DNA from: Astragalus membranaceus
Lineage: Eukaryota; Streptophyta; Magnoliopsida; Fabales; Fabaceae
Direction: 5' to 3'
Assembly (NCBI GenBank): GCA_039519185.1
Contig: CM076849.1
Location: 108,567,806-108,631,805 of the forward strand
DNA: 64,000 nucleotides
In this document: in pieces, positions 20,895 through 32,047 of the stretch
Numbering within the stretch: the first letter of the stretch is position 1
Layout of the letters: the number at the start of each line of letters is the position of its first letter
Notes under the pieces: model-generated
What the model saw: the letters and a program-made list of their open reading frames with translations, nothing else
What the model was told of the DNA's origin: nothing
Database searches by the model: none
Translations under genes and position numbers: made by a program

Positions 20895-21311
20895 TTAATC
20901 ATGATCGTCATATTGAGGCTCATCAAATGGCACATTCACTCCAAGACCATCACAAATCATGCTTTCCATTGACTCAAATTGTTCATTAGATGGAACATCA
21001 AAACTAGAACTGCTTGAAGAAGCCCCTAAGTCAAAATTTGGAAGTCGTTCTCCATGGTCCACCAAAATCCAACAATTAGGCCTAAACCCGATACGATACA
21101 AGTGCACCCTAATTTCATCATCAGGTGTAATAGGTATACCGTCACATTTAAGGCATGGACATCTAATCCCCCCTTCCTTTTTAGCCTTATCATGTCGCCA
21201 CGCTACCCTAATAAACTCTTCAACCCCATTTACAAAAATTTCCTTCAAAAATGCTCTTCCCGGATATAACCGATCATACACCCAACTACGATTCAATTGA
21301 TTCCAATTCAT
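20895..21311 (-). pseudogene. CACTA-2 TNP2 transposase, amino-terminal transposase-associated domain
   Basis: ATG at 21311 (MNWNQLNRSWVYDRLYPGRA). It contains the GVEEFIRVA, CPCLKCDG and LYRIGFRPNCWI landmarks, then a Ser-rich linker. A stop at 20895-20897 interrupts the acidic region; the next block (NEEAQRFYF-like) follows in broken frame to about 20710. Confidence 0.82.
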
Positions 21312-22374
21312 CTACACGCATTTAAAAAACGCGTTAGATTCCCACAACTAAACCTAAAATATAACCTATCAAGTTAGTGGCATCGATATGATCTCCGTGG
21401 AGATGATTTCGAGCCAAATATGGGGGTTAAGGACAGAACAAACAAAACCCTTTTCCATATAAGTAGTGAAGAAAGTTATATCTAACTCTCAACCTTAAAA
21501 TTGTTAGTATAGTCTCGCAATTATCTCAATGGAGATAATTTCGAGCAAAATATGGGGGTGAGGGACAACACCTCACCATTTTCCATCAAAGGCACACAAT
21601 ATAGGCATCTAACCTAGGGTTCATCAAACATCAAAACAACAAAAATAAATTATAACAGGCCATATAGATAAACTATAACATGCTAAGAACCAAATCATTT
21701 TTCACCAAATTTATTCACATTTCCCACCTATGAAGATGCATATAGATAAACTCTATATAAAAGTAGCTGAAACATGGTATTACAAACATGATATTCAATC
21801 ATCAAACAAATAGGCCAACAATCAAATAGCATATTTAAAGAAGGGAAAAGAACTATTGTGCTAAAAACCTTAAGGTATCTAAAGAGTGAGTGAGAGGAAC
21901 TCACTTGTTGGGACTAATTTCTGGATTTTTCACAATATGTGTGTACCCACTAGAACCAAACAAGCTCCTATGACCCCAATTCGAAATGCCAAGCTCCAGT
22001 ACTCCTAACTTCAATGCTTGACTGAATCCAGCAATCCAAAAATCCAGTAAAAAGATTATGGTTTCAACAAAAATAAAAAGAATAACAAAAACGAAATCAT
22101 AGAAAATGAAAAAGAAAACAAAATCAACGAAATCAACGAAAACAAGAAAATGAAAAAAAAACGAAAACGAAAAAGAAAACGTACCATACTTTGAGAGTGA
22201 ATGGTGAGAGAAGAGAGAATGGTGGCGTTACTTGCTGCGACGGAGGGAAGGGGATGGGTGGTGGTGGCATGGTGGTGGCGGAGATAACTGGGTGAGTGTG
22301 AGTGAGGTGAGAGTGAGTGAGGTGAGAGTGAATGGTGAGAGAAGAGTGTGTTACGGAGATAGGAAAATTTAATT
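21312..22374. other. Upstream region of CACTA-2 transposase, no gene
   Basis: No coding sequence that I trust. A block containing ATTTCGAGC(C/A)AAATATGGGGG appears twice (about 21405 and 21538). An A/G-rich low-complexity tract (AAACGAAAACG type) lies at 22060-22190, and a GTGAGTGAGGTGAGA repeat at 22285-22350. The latter, read on the minus strand, resembles the TCACTC-rich interior of the element at 44563-45790. Confidence 0.5.
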
Positions 22375-22717
22375 AAAATTAGCGAGGGATATTTAGCGAC
22401 GGATTTGAATATTAGCGACGGAATTTAAATTTCACGCATTCCTAAACATTAGCGACGGAATAATAGCGACGGATTTTACTATTAGCGATGGATTTGGGAA
22501 TCTTACGATTTCCAAGATTTGCCAACAGTCACGTCAGCGTTAGCGACAGACTGTTAGCGACGGAATTGACTGTTAGCGACAGATTTGAATTTAAAAAAAA
22601 TAGCGCGCCTTGTAGCGGCGGAATTGGCTGTCGCTAAATCCCTCGCTAAGTTCGATTTAGCGACGGATTGGGTATCCCTCGCTAAAATCCGTTGCTAATC
22701 CTGCATTTTTTGTAGTG
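22375..22717. repeat. Subterminal repeats and right terminus of CACTA-2
   Basis: More than ten copies of TTAGCGACGGA / TAGCGAGGGA in both orientations lead to TTTTTTGTAGTG ending at 22717. The bases after the end are TTT. Confidence 0.85.
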
Positions 22718-23499
22718 TTTCAAACTATAGCATGCATTACACTTTTGCACGCCTAGATGATGATGTTGTGGCTTCTCTTGGGAGCGATGTTACTGATGCA
22801 GAAATTGATAAAGTAGTGTTTAGTATGCAACCGTGGAAGGCATCGGGGCCTGATGGTTTTCAAGCAGGTTTCTATCATTCAAATTGGGAGCATGCCCGTA
22901 GTGATTGTTATTCTTTTGTGAAGGCTGTGTGGGCTAATCCGGAGTTGGTTAGCCGAGTAAATCATACTGATATTTTCTTAGTTGCAAAGGTTCCCAAGCC
23001 CGAGTTTGTCACTCTGTTCTGGCCTATCTCTCTTTGCAATGTGAATTACAAGATTATCACCAAAGTTATTGTGAGTAGACTAAAGCCCTTCATGCCTCAA
23101 ATTATTTCTCCTTATCAAACGGGATTCATTCCAACCAGGAGCATCCATGAGAATATTGTTGTGGCTCAGGAATTGTTGCACTCTATGCGTCGCATACGAG
23201 GTCAAACGGGTTTTTTTGCTATTAAAGTGAACCTTGCAAAATCTTATGATAGAATCCGATGGAGCTTCATTGACCTGGTGCTTTCGGAGCTTGGTCTTCC
23301 CCCGAATCTTCAAGCTCTTATCATGTAGTGCATTTCTACGGTCTCAACTAATGTTCTTTGGAATGGTAGGCGGTCTGATACGTTCCTCCCCCAGCGGGGC
23401 ATTCGGCAAGGGGACCCCATCTCCCCTTATCTTTTCGTCTTATGCATGGATAAACTCACCCATCTTATTGCAGAGGAAGTTGAGCACAAGGGTTGGATT
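22718..23499 (+). pseudogene. Host LINE ORF2, reverse transcriptase amino half
   Basis: Plus-strand coding with L1-type reverse transcriptase landmarks: WKASGPDGFQAGFY, ISLCNVNYKIITKVIVSRLK, YQTGFIPTRSIHENI and, after a stop near 23326, QRGIRQGDPISPYLFVLCM. The conserved block usually written DLxKAYDR reads NLAKSYDR, so the first catalytic Asp is replaced by Asn. The frame is then cut at 23499 by a solo LTR and resumes at 26032 with FADD. The Asn change plus stops show this LINE is inactive. Confidence 0.88.
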
Positions 23500-26031
23500 T
23501 GTAACACCCCGTTAATTTCTAACTTGTAGAAATTACCGAAGCGCACTACTGGCATACATCAGAGTGACTTCCCTTTTTAAATACTGAACACATACTAATA
23601 CTTGATGCTAAAAACCCATCAAGTTCGCTTACATAAATTAACATAAAAATACATAAAGCGTTCTTACACCACTCAACTAGTGTTCAGTACCAAAATAGAA
23701 AGTCTGCGGAAGCGATTTACAACTTAAAAACATAAGTCGTACCATCGTACATCTAATAAACTGGATACAAAATACAGAGATACAAGGGAAACTGAAATAC
23801 AAGACATAAAGAAATAAAGATAGTGGCTGCTCCTCAAGCATCTTCATAGCCATGCCTCACGGTCTTCAACTTTCCCTGCTTAACTGAAAAACAACAATAA
23901 TGGATTGGGTGAGACAACTTGTCTCAGTGAGTTCTATCGCGACCCCTTACTAATCCTCTCGGTTCAATTATGCTTGATTCATTATACTTAACTCATAAGT
24001 AATAGTCCTCAAAGTTGACTATGTGGCTAACTAACTAAAAGTTGACCTCGTAACCCTCAAGCCGGTTACAAGATACAACACTAACTAAAGTTATAGCGTG
24101 TCACCGGTCACTTGGCATAATAAGCTTCCGGTGAACCCGTCCCCACTAATCGGCTGGGTCTCTAACGGGGCCTAGGTTCATAAGGCTCATGACTGCCTCT
24201 CCCCTAGCACACTAAACTAAAAAGGGTCGTCACCCCGACTAAAGATATATATGAAGATATACCTGGACTAAACTCAACAATGAACTTAAACATGACAATA
24301 ACTTAACAATGAACTGAACTGAACATAAACTTATTACTAAGGTGATCTAATTACTAACTAAGTCTAATTAGTAAGTGATCTCTCATGGATTACTAAGGTT
24401 CGCTAACCTAATTTATCAATCTTACTAAACCAGTCAATCCAGCACAATACATCAATCACAAAGTCATAACATGAAGTCAATGGTCAATCACATGAGCATT
24501 CACTTAACCTGAACGTAATCCAATCATAACCAATCACCACTCAATTCAGGGAAATTCAATTATAGTCTCATTGGGGAAGGTGGAAGGAGGGATTAGAAAG
24601 CAATTGGAATCGTTCGGAATGATTTAAAACACTTTTTAAAATAGGCAACCCGAAGACCACGCACGACTCGTGCGCCCATACACACGATCCGTGCGTGTCC
24701 ATCATTTATCGTATCATTCCGTTCCGATCCCTAATTACTTCCCGATCGACACTACCACTTTAGTCATAGCCAAACATGAAGAATTACAGTGTTCCCATCC
24801 TAGGGGAACCTTGGGGAGTGGATTGGAAGGGACTTAGGACCAATCGGAACGACTTAGGACGTATTTCAAAATTGGAGTTCAGCAGGGGACACACGATCTG
24901 TGCGCCTTGGCACACGACCCGTGCACCTGTTCGAAAATAGCACCAGTGGTTCCAGAATCTCACGCACGACCCGTGCCCAGAGGCACACGGTCCGTGCGTG
25001 ACTAACAGTGTTTCAAAAAAATAGTTTTCGCGTTTTCTTCTCTATTCCGATCGTTCCCATGTCCGTTCCGATTCACATTCAAACTAAATAATACATCAAT
25101 ACAGACATAGCAACCAGTACATTCAGTACAATCAATCACATTCATTCAACAATCACACTCATGCAATTTAACAATTTCAATCCCAATGACTTCATGACTC
25201 AACGGTTCACACGCGAGATTTTTGTAAACATTATCGACTCGAATTTTATAAAAACGCGAGACCTGAACCAGGACACACATGCATACACATATTCATGGTT
25301 TTCCTAGTGAGTTATAGAACTCACCTTTTGATGATGACAACAACCCACACCGAGACTTCACGATCACGATCACACGGTGACTCCAAATTCTCCCAAACCG
25401 TTCCAATTAACTTCCAACTGAAAACCCAGCCACTAAACTACTCTCTAGGTTTCTCCAATTTGCGTTTCAGGTACATGGACTGGTTCTACAACTCTCCAAC
25501 ATAAAATGCAAGGGTCAGATTTGGTGTTTGGCCATGTGAAGCTCAAGGTGGTCTTCAATGGTGGTTTGTGGTGGAGGTGGAGGATGGCTACGATTTCAGT
25601 ACCAAAACAAAGAGGAGGATAACCTGATTCAGATTGTGGAGGGGGATCAGACATGCATGGAATTTTTTAGGACTCTCCTCTTTTCTTCTTCTCCCTCGCG
25701 CTCTCCTCTACTCTCCCTCTCAATCTTGCTGAATCAGATTTTCTGGAAATGAAGAATGAGGTGTTTGTGTTTCAGCTGGAAGGGTACATATATATATATA
25801 GGCTAGGAAAAAGACTACTACACCCCTCACTTAAACTTTTCATTCCTCATGACTCCTCACCATTCTAATTACCCTACTTGACATAATTAATATCAATTAA
25901 GCACCCAATTCATATAGTAAATAAATCAAGCAATCCACTATCAAATCATTTTATTTTCAACCAAGTTAATAAATCACTAAATAATAATTATACGCCAAAT
26001 AATTTAAATAGCGAAAATTGGGGATATTACA
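23500..26031. mobile_element. Solo LTR of a gypsy-type element (2.5 kb) in the LINE reverse transcriptase
   Basis: Starts TGTAACACCCCG, ends GGGGATATTACA, and is flanked by the 5-bp duplication GGATT (23495-23499, 26032-26036). The LINE reading frame is restored across it. There is no coding content. The ends resemble LTRs of the Tekay/Del chromovirus group (inference from memory). It contains repeated palindrome-like CACACGACCCGTGCG motifs at about 24655-25000 and, read on the minus strand, an AACTCACTGAGA...TTTTTCAG block shared with 28053-29656, suggesting minus orientation. The absence of internal sequence means recombination between the two LTRs removed the body. Confidence 0.85.
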
Positions 26032-28052
26032 GGATTCCTATTCGAGCTGGTAGGAATGGACCTAATATTTCGAACCATATGTTCGCCGATGATTTGCTTT
26101 TGTTAGGAAAGCCAACGGAAGAGAGATTGGCAAGTGTTATGGATGCTCTTAGTAGGTTTTGTGACATGTCCGGGAAAATGGTGAGTACGGAGAAGACTAG
26201 CATATTCTTCTCCAAGAATGTTGCAACGCGCATGAGAAGAAGACTTCAATTATTTGTTGGAGAAAGTGCATCATCGGCTCTCCGGTTGGAAGGCGACCCA
26301 GCTTTCCTTCGCAGGGCGTGTGACCTTAGCCAAGTCAGCAATTCAAGCTTTACCCATTTACACCATGATGACAACACCAATTCCAAAGGCTTGTTTGAGA
26401 GAGATTGAGAAGCTGTAGAGGAAATTTATTTGGGGTGAGACTGATGAGGCCCGTAAACTTCATCTCGTTTCTTGGGATACCTTGACGCTTCCAAAAGCCC
26501 ACGGAGGTTTAGGGGTCCGTTCTTTGGTTGACATGAATAAGGCTTGTCTTATGAAGCTAGCTTGGAATCTCAAGCCTGAAGAGAGTACGTTATGGAGTCA
26601 AGTACTTATTGGTAAATATGGTCAGAGTTTGTGGCACATGGGCGAGTTGGAGTGTAAACCCTCTGATTCTTATATTTGGAAAGCTATTCATCAATGCTGG
26701 GACGAGATTAAGAGCCAAGAAGTTTGGGCTTTGGGTGATGGGGTGCGCACTAGTTTTTGGTGGGATCGTTGGCGTGATAATAATAACACTTTGGCTGAGT
26801 TTGTTGATGTGATTCCTGATCATATGAAGGAGCTGAAAGTGGTGGATTTAGTGGATGACGGTATGAACTGGCGGTGGGATGTGTTAAATGATGTGCTTCC
26901 TCCTCATATTCTGAACAAGCTGCTTGCGTACCCGGTTCCTCATCCCTCCCTTGGACCTGACGTTGCGTTTTGGCCTGGAGAAAGCTCAGGTATGTTCTCA
27001 GTTGCTAGTGCTTACCATTATTTACGTGACTGTGTTGCTGGTCCGTTTGATAATCGTTGGAAAGATGTGTGGTGTGTTGAGGCTCCAGAGCGTGTTCGGT
27101 GTTTTGTGTGGCAACTCCTTCATGGGCGGCTGGCAACTAGAAGTTATTGTAGCAATTGGAATGGTGGTATCGCGGACTGTTATTATTGTGTAGGAACTCT
27201 GGAAACTATTTTGCATGTCATGAGAGATTGTCCTCTGGCTATGTCTATTTGGCGGAGGCTTGTGCCTAGTCCTTTACGTTTTGACTTCTATGGTTTTCCT
27301 TTTGAAGATTGGATTATGTTGAATATTTATCCCACTGTGGGCCCTCGTTGGAGGTCTATTTGGGCAAGTGCTTGCTATTTCTTATGGTTTTGGAGGAACA
27401 AGAGCATGCATGATCCAAATTTTGTTGCTACTCATGCTCCTGACGAGTTAATTAGACAATATGTAGAGAACTATTTTAAGAGTAAGGTGTTGTTTAACCC
27501 ATCGACAGAGAGGCTGTTGTTGTCAATACGGATGGTCCTTCAAAAGAAGGTCATAGGCGTGGGGGTTGTGGAGGTGTGTTGCGTGATACTAGAGGGAAGT
27601 GGCTGGGTGGTTTTGTTCGGTTTTTAGGTGAGGCTAGCGCTTATATTGCAGAGCTTTGGGGAGTCTTAGAAGGGTTAAATCTTGCTAGAAGCAAAGGCTA
27701 TGCTAATGTGGAGCTTCAAGTGGACTCTCAAGTGGTGGTTGCGTCTCTCACAAGTGCTGGTTCCGGCCACAGGGAAGGCAGGAGTCTTCTAATGCGTATC
27801 AAGCGGTTGCTTAGTTTGGATTGGACTGTTACTATTACTCATGTTTATCGTGAAGCGAACTCAGTAGCGGGATCATTTGGCTAGCTTGGCTTGTGATGGG
27901 AGTATTGGTTCGCAGCCTTTGGAGGATCCCCCTGCTTGTATTGTGCAATTGTTGCATGCTGATTGTACTGGAGTTTTTACTCCGAGAATCATTCCAGGGT
28001 AACTCGTGTTCTTGTTTTTGGCTGTTTAGCCACTATCATAATCAAAAAAAAA
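26032..28052 (+). pseudogene. Host LINE ORF2, reverse transcriptase end, zf-RVT and RNase H, with poly-A tail
   Basis: Resumes with the catalytic HMFADDLLLLG (26075-26110). After two frame changes it continues through FIWGETDEARKLHLVSWDTL and the zf-RVT region at 26482-27540 (FWWDRWRD, PERVRCFVWQLLHGRLATR, CxxC followed by ETILHVMRDCP). A plant-type RNase H domain follows at about 27510-27884 (VVNTDG, AELWGVLEGLNLAR, VELQVDS and HVYREANSVA). It ends in an A-run at 28043-28052, the LINE 3' end. A stop after the GLFERD frame and a frameshift before the RNase H show decay. Presence of zf-RVT plus RVT_3 RNase H is typical of plant L1 lineages. Confidence 0.88.
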
Positions 28053-29656
28053 ATTGGAGAAAGAGAGAGGAGGGGTCGAGAGAAAGAATGAGAAGAGAAG
28101 AGGGAAACCCTTAGAGTGAACCCTTGTTCTTGCTTCTTCTTCCTAGTTACTTAACTTTAAACTTCCACTTCATCTTCTTGATATTGTTCTCCACACCATC
28201 ATCACAACCAGAAACTTTACAAAGCCATCCCTATCTTTTTCCCCCAAATTTCGAAATGGAAGAAGGTTGAGGAGCTAGTTTGTTTGGGAAATTTCTGGTT
28301 GCATGTCATTCTAGGAGCCTCCTAAGGGTTTTTTAGAACCTACATTGCTATTGTGAAGTACCGAGAAGAGGATTAGGAGCTAGGGCTGATTGTAGGGTTT
28401 CTAGGAGCATTGAGAGTGTGCTTAGGACTTCCAGCTTTGTTGTTTTATATTCAGCTGAAAAAGGTGAACTCTTCACCCCTTCATTCCTTCCTTTGGTTAA
28501 GTTTGATTGATGTTGATCTTGTCTCTATGTGTTGGTAACAAAATTGATTTAGTGTGTGTATGCTTGCTGATTTTTATTGTTTGCTGAAAATGATAAATGA
28601 TGATTCGAACAAATGGATGAGTTTGAGTCCTATGTGTGTAGCATTGAAGTTAGTTGCTTTGGAATTGGTTGAACTATGGTTTTCCCAAGTGCTTGAATTA
28701 CATGTATCTACTGTTTTTATATTTTGTTTTAAAGTGTGGAATAGATTGGATTGTTAAAGGAATGTGAGAAGTATTTTAAATTAGGTGCAAACAAAAATTC
28801 TGCAGAAAACTGTGTAATATAGGTTCCGTATTTCGCATATAAAATTTTCTGTAGAACTCCATTTTTAGTGATTCTTGTTTATTTGGAAACTAAACTCGAT
28901 TTGCTTCAATGTGGACATTTTATTTGCTTTATTTGGTTGAGAATTGGAAAAGAAAATTGAGTTGCAAGTTGGACAAAAGTTTCTGTCCTGTTCCTGTACC
29001 GATGTACAATGTTTTATTAAACTGTACTTTCTGGAGCATTATTCTTAAAAATAAAAATTATAATCTCAAACTAGACTTCCATATCTTTCCAATTATTGGT
29101 CTTTAGCGCAATTTCATCATCGTTTGATATTTTAATTAAATCACCGAAGTTGTCGCACCACTGCAGAAAAATACTGCACATAAATTATCTATTAAAATGC
29201 TTGAATGATGATGTTTTGTTGTGAAATATTGTTTTAATATTACGATTGCTGTCATATGGTGACCTATGTTTATCGAGTGAGTAATCACATAAGATACCAT
29301 GGGGATGACGATCCCGAGTTTATAGCATACTTGGTGGAAGGAAGTCATGAGCCTAAAGCCAATGCCCAAGACAAGTTTACTCAATAATAGCTATTGTTGG
29401 GTGGGTTCTCCGTTGAAATTGTGTAGTAATTTCTCGGGTTATGCTAAGAGAAAGAGAAGAGATAAGTAAAACACCGAGAGTATAATGTGAGGGGCCTCGA
29501 AAGAACTCACTGAGATTGTATCTCACTGTTTAAATTGTGGTGTTTTTCAGATAAGTAGGGCAAGAGCAAGCAAACCAAGGAGAAGTAGCGTCAAGATGTG
29601 ATTGCTTTGAGCTTAATAGGATCCTTAGGGATTGTTTTGGAATGAGCCCTGAGGCC
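28053..29656 (+). repeat. LTR-like block related to the 23.5-kb solo LTR, plus orientation
   Basis: No ORF of interest. The block AACTCACTGAGATTGTATCTCAC followed by TGTTTTTCAG and AAGTAGGGCAAG (29503-29565) matches, with divergence, the minus strand of the solo LTR near 23880-23950. An AAAAGGTGAACTCTTCACC stretch near 28456 similarly matches its region near 25310. I cannot define clean ends or a target duplication, so this is probably a diverged LTR of the same group. Confidence 0.45.
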
Positions 29657-30030
29657 TGTAACAGCCCAGGTCCAACGCATTGGCCACGCGCTCAATTGGT
29701 AGTGGGAGGTGTGTTTAACTTGCACTTATGCCTCAGGTGCAAGGTTCGATTCCCACGGAAGGCAAAAATTCTACAAGGGGGGTAGAGAAGACCGTGATGT
29801 AATAGTGCTGGGGTGGTCAATGCGTTGGACCTGTGCTGTTACAATAAAAAGGCGCCTTTTTATTGTAACAGCCCAGGTCCAACGCATTGGCCACCCCAGC
29901 ACTGTTACATCACGGTCTTCTCTACCCCCCTTGTAGAATTTTTGCCTTCCGTGGGAATCGAACCTTGCACCTGAGGCATAAGTGCAAGTTAAACACACCT
30001 CCCACTAACAATTCTTCTCTACCCCCCTCG
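29657..30030. mobile_element. Broken copy of the palindromic tRNA-like element
   Basis: Begins TGTAACAGCCCAGG. Most of its first arm is missing; it then carries one right arm and one left arm around the perfect palindrome AATAAAAAGGCGCCTTTTTA (centre near 29860). As a result the same 75-residue open frame is read on plus (29709-29936) and on minus (29771-29998). It contains the same Pol III-like boxes as the complete element at 40565-41208 but lacks the final arm; homology fades at about 30012-30030. Confidence 0.7.
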
Positions 30031-31698
30031 AAGTCTTGAAGGTCAAAACTGCGAATTACCGATGCAGTACAATGTAAAACGGGTTTTGGGCTGAATATTA
30101 GTTTGTTAACGGGCTTTTATCATAGAACCCGATTAGGGATTTAGGTTTTTCGTTTTCTCTAAGACTAAATACACTTTTCAGAGCCATCTTTGCGCTCTTA
30201 CGCATTCCTAATTTCAGCTTTTTGTTTTGTGCCCTAACCTCCATAGAAGCTTAACGCCTTAGATCAATCTATTGGTGAAGGGTGCTGCTTGTAAGGATTT
30301 TGAGGTTTGGTGCTTAATGTTTATTTCATTTTTATGTTTTTTATTCTTTCTCTATCAATTTCATCTCTGTAATTCTTGCTGAAATTCGGTTTGTGTTTTG
30401 CTTAATTACTCAAACTCTGATTTGCTTATGTGATTCGTTTTATGATTCAGTTTTGCTTAATCACTTAATCATGATTCTGTTTTGCAACTTTCATTATTCA
30501 AACTATTTTATCGCTTGTTTAATTTAGTTTGGATAGAAATTGATATAGTCTATGACGCTTGTTTATAGGATTGATAGAATTCAGTTATGACGTTAATTGT
30601 GTTATCTGACATTTGTTCACTATCACGATTGATTGAACACACTGTTTTGATGCTTGCTTTAAAACGGTGCGAATTCGTTTAACCTGACTAAGGCTTGTTT
30701 AGTTAGTTTATGATCAATCAAGAATTATCAAACCTTACACGAATCTTTATTTTAGAACCGATGATAAATCCAAGCAACGCACCTGAAACAAATGGATTGA
30801 TTGTCTATCTTTAATTGATTTTCTTCGTTAAACATCAAACTCTTTTCCTAAAAAAACCCATTTTTTGTTGCTTTCATTCTTGATTCTGGTAGTCTTTAAT
30901 TCAGAGGTCATTGTGAGACGACGAAAGTTACTTACCTTGTTACTATATTTCATCCTTTTTAATTATTTTGACCCGCGTACGACCGTTGATCAGAATGCCT
31001 TCTAAAGTAACTTCTAAGTGATAATCAACTTGAGTTATGTTGTCTAGAATAATATCTTTAATTTCCATATGTTGACCTGCCTTATTTTTAGGCTTCATAG
31101 TATTATCTCTTGCTTTGTTGTCTCTTGAGCACTTCTTGAGCACGTATCTTCTAAGACTCAACCCTTCTTCTTGTGATGTGCTAATTCATAGCACATGTTC
31201 TTCTTGAGATGAGGTAATTTGTTCCTGTCTATAAGATCACTCAAGAGAGCTCATTAGTTAACTAATGAATCAGAAAGCTTAAGAAGCTTATCAAAACTGT
31301 TTGTTTTCATCAAAACATGACTTAGGGATTTTGACTTAATAAAGTTATCTGATCCATTATGGATCTAACATCTCTTCTTGAAGTGATATTAAGAACAGGA
31401 AATATTGAAACTCATCTCGAGAAGATATTCCGCTAATAAGAGCAGTATCTATAAGGCTTTGAAAAAGAATCAAAAGCTTCATCTGTGAACAAGACCATCT
31501 TAAGTCAGCTAGCCAATATAGATCAAGAAAGACACAAACATGTGTCTCAAGATGAAATGAATGATGATCAACAAGAAGACCAAAGATTAAAGACTATCTG
31601 GATGTTTTTCAAGCATGAGAAAATATGATCTTTACTAAGGTAGAAGCCTTACAAGAAATATCCTCAAGACTAACATCTTAAATGATCAATGCATGATG
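30031..31698. other. Unassigned sequence with a 5'-UTR-like stretch and a small minus-strand ORF
   Basis: At 30120-30300 the plus strand looks like a plant gene 5' end (GATTTAGGTTTTTCG, pyrimidine-rich, then CTTGTAAGGA resembling a splice donor), but no coding exon follows that I can identify. A 72-codon minus-strand ORF at 30943-31161 (Lys-rich, with GQHMEIKDIILDNITQVDY) has no family I recognise. From about 31170 the sequence looks like the older copia LTR that resumes at 38539. Confidence 0.35.
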
Positions 31699-32047
31699 AA
31701 CTCGAAAAAATTCATCAGCACTTAAAGCAGAAGTAATAATATTTTTAGCACGTAAATTATGTTGCACTTTTATTTTCTCATCATCAGACCATTCATTTCT
31801 ACTTTTTATTGTAAGAATACCATCTACTATGTGTGTGGGGACGAAAGGTCATTTTTCCACAGCATCCCAAACATCTAAGTCTACCCCTTCAATAAAGATT
31901 CTCATTCTTTCTTTCCAATATGCGTAATCTTTCCCGTTGAATCCCGGAGGACGGGTAAGAGAAGCACCCTCTTGCGTAGACCAACCTGAAGTCATTACTC
32001 TTGAAGCTGTTAGGCCCTTTATACAAGAGTCTAGCTCTGATACCACT
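31699..32047 (-). pseudogene. Truncated second gag start of the SIRE-like complex
   Basis: Repeats 36449-36795 almost exactly, including the in-frame TGA after the VDLDVWDAVEK block. The apparent ATG at 32046 lies in the primer site (TGGTATCAGAGC, 32034-32045), so MVSEL is not the real protein start. Encoded blocks are WSTQEGASLTRPPGFNGKDY and WKERMRIFIEGVDLDVWDAV, the usual start of copia gag. It breaks off at 31699 within a stretch shared with gag, against unrelated flank. Two codons differ from the right-hand copy. Confidence 0.8.

Larger units (their letters stand above)
15188..22717 (-). mobile_element. CACTA-2 (En/Spm) transposon inserted in the LINE
   Basis: The right terminus at 22717 reads CACTACAAAAAATGCAGG on the minus strand, followed inwards by TTAGCGACGGA / TTAGCGAGGGA subterminal repeats. 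Gene order on the minus strand is TNP2 transposase (21311 to 17682), then a second gene (17498 to 15532). The left end is not clean. LINE sequence stops near 15187, where a single CCGTCGCTAA subterminal motif appears, but I find no CACTACAAA terminus there, so the left inverted repeat may be lost. The transposase has several stops and frameshifts. The terminal sequence family differs from CACTA-1 but matches the small element at 44563-45790. Confidence 0.82.

Noticed and set aside
29709..29998. Two overlapping 75-codon genes on opposite strands
   Set aside because: They are mirror images produced by the palindrome and are not independent genes.
31849..32046. Gag start at MVSEL (also 36597-36794)
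   Set aside because: The ATG falls in the tRNA-Met primer site, which is not translated as a protein start in such elements; the real start is elsewhere or lost.
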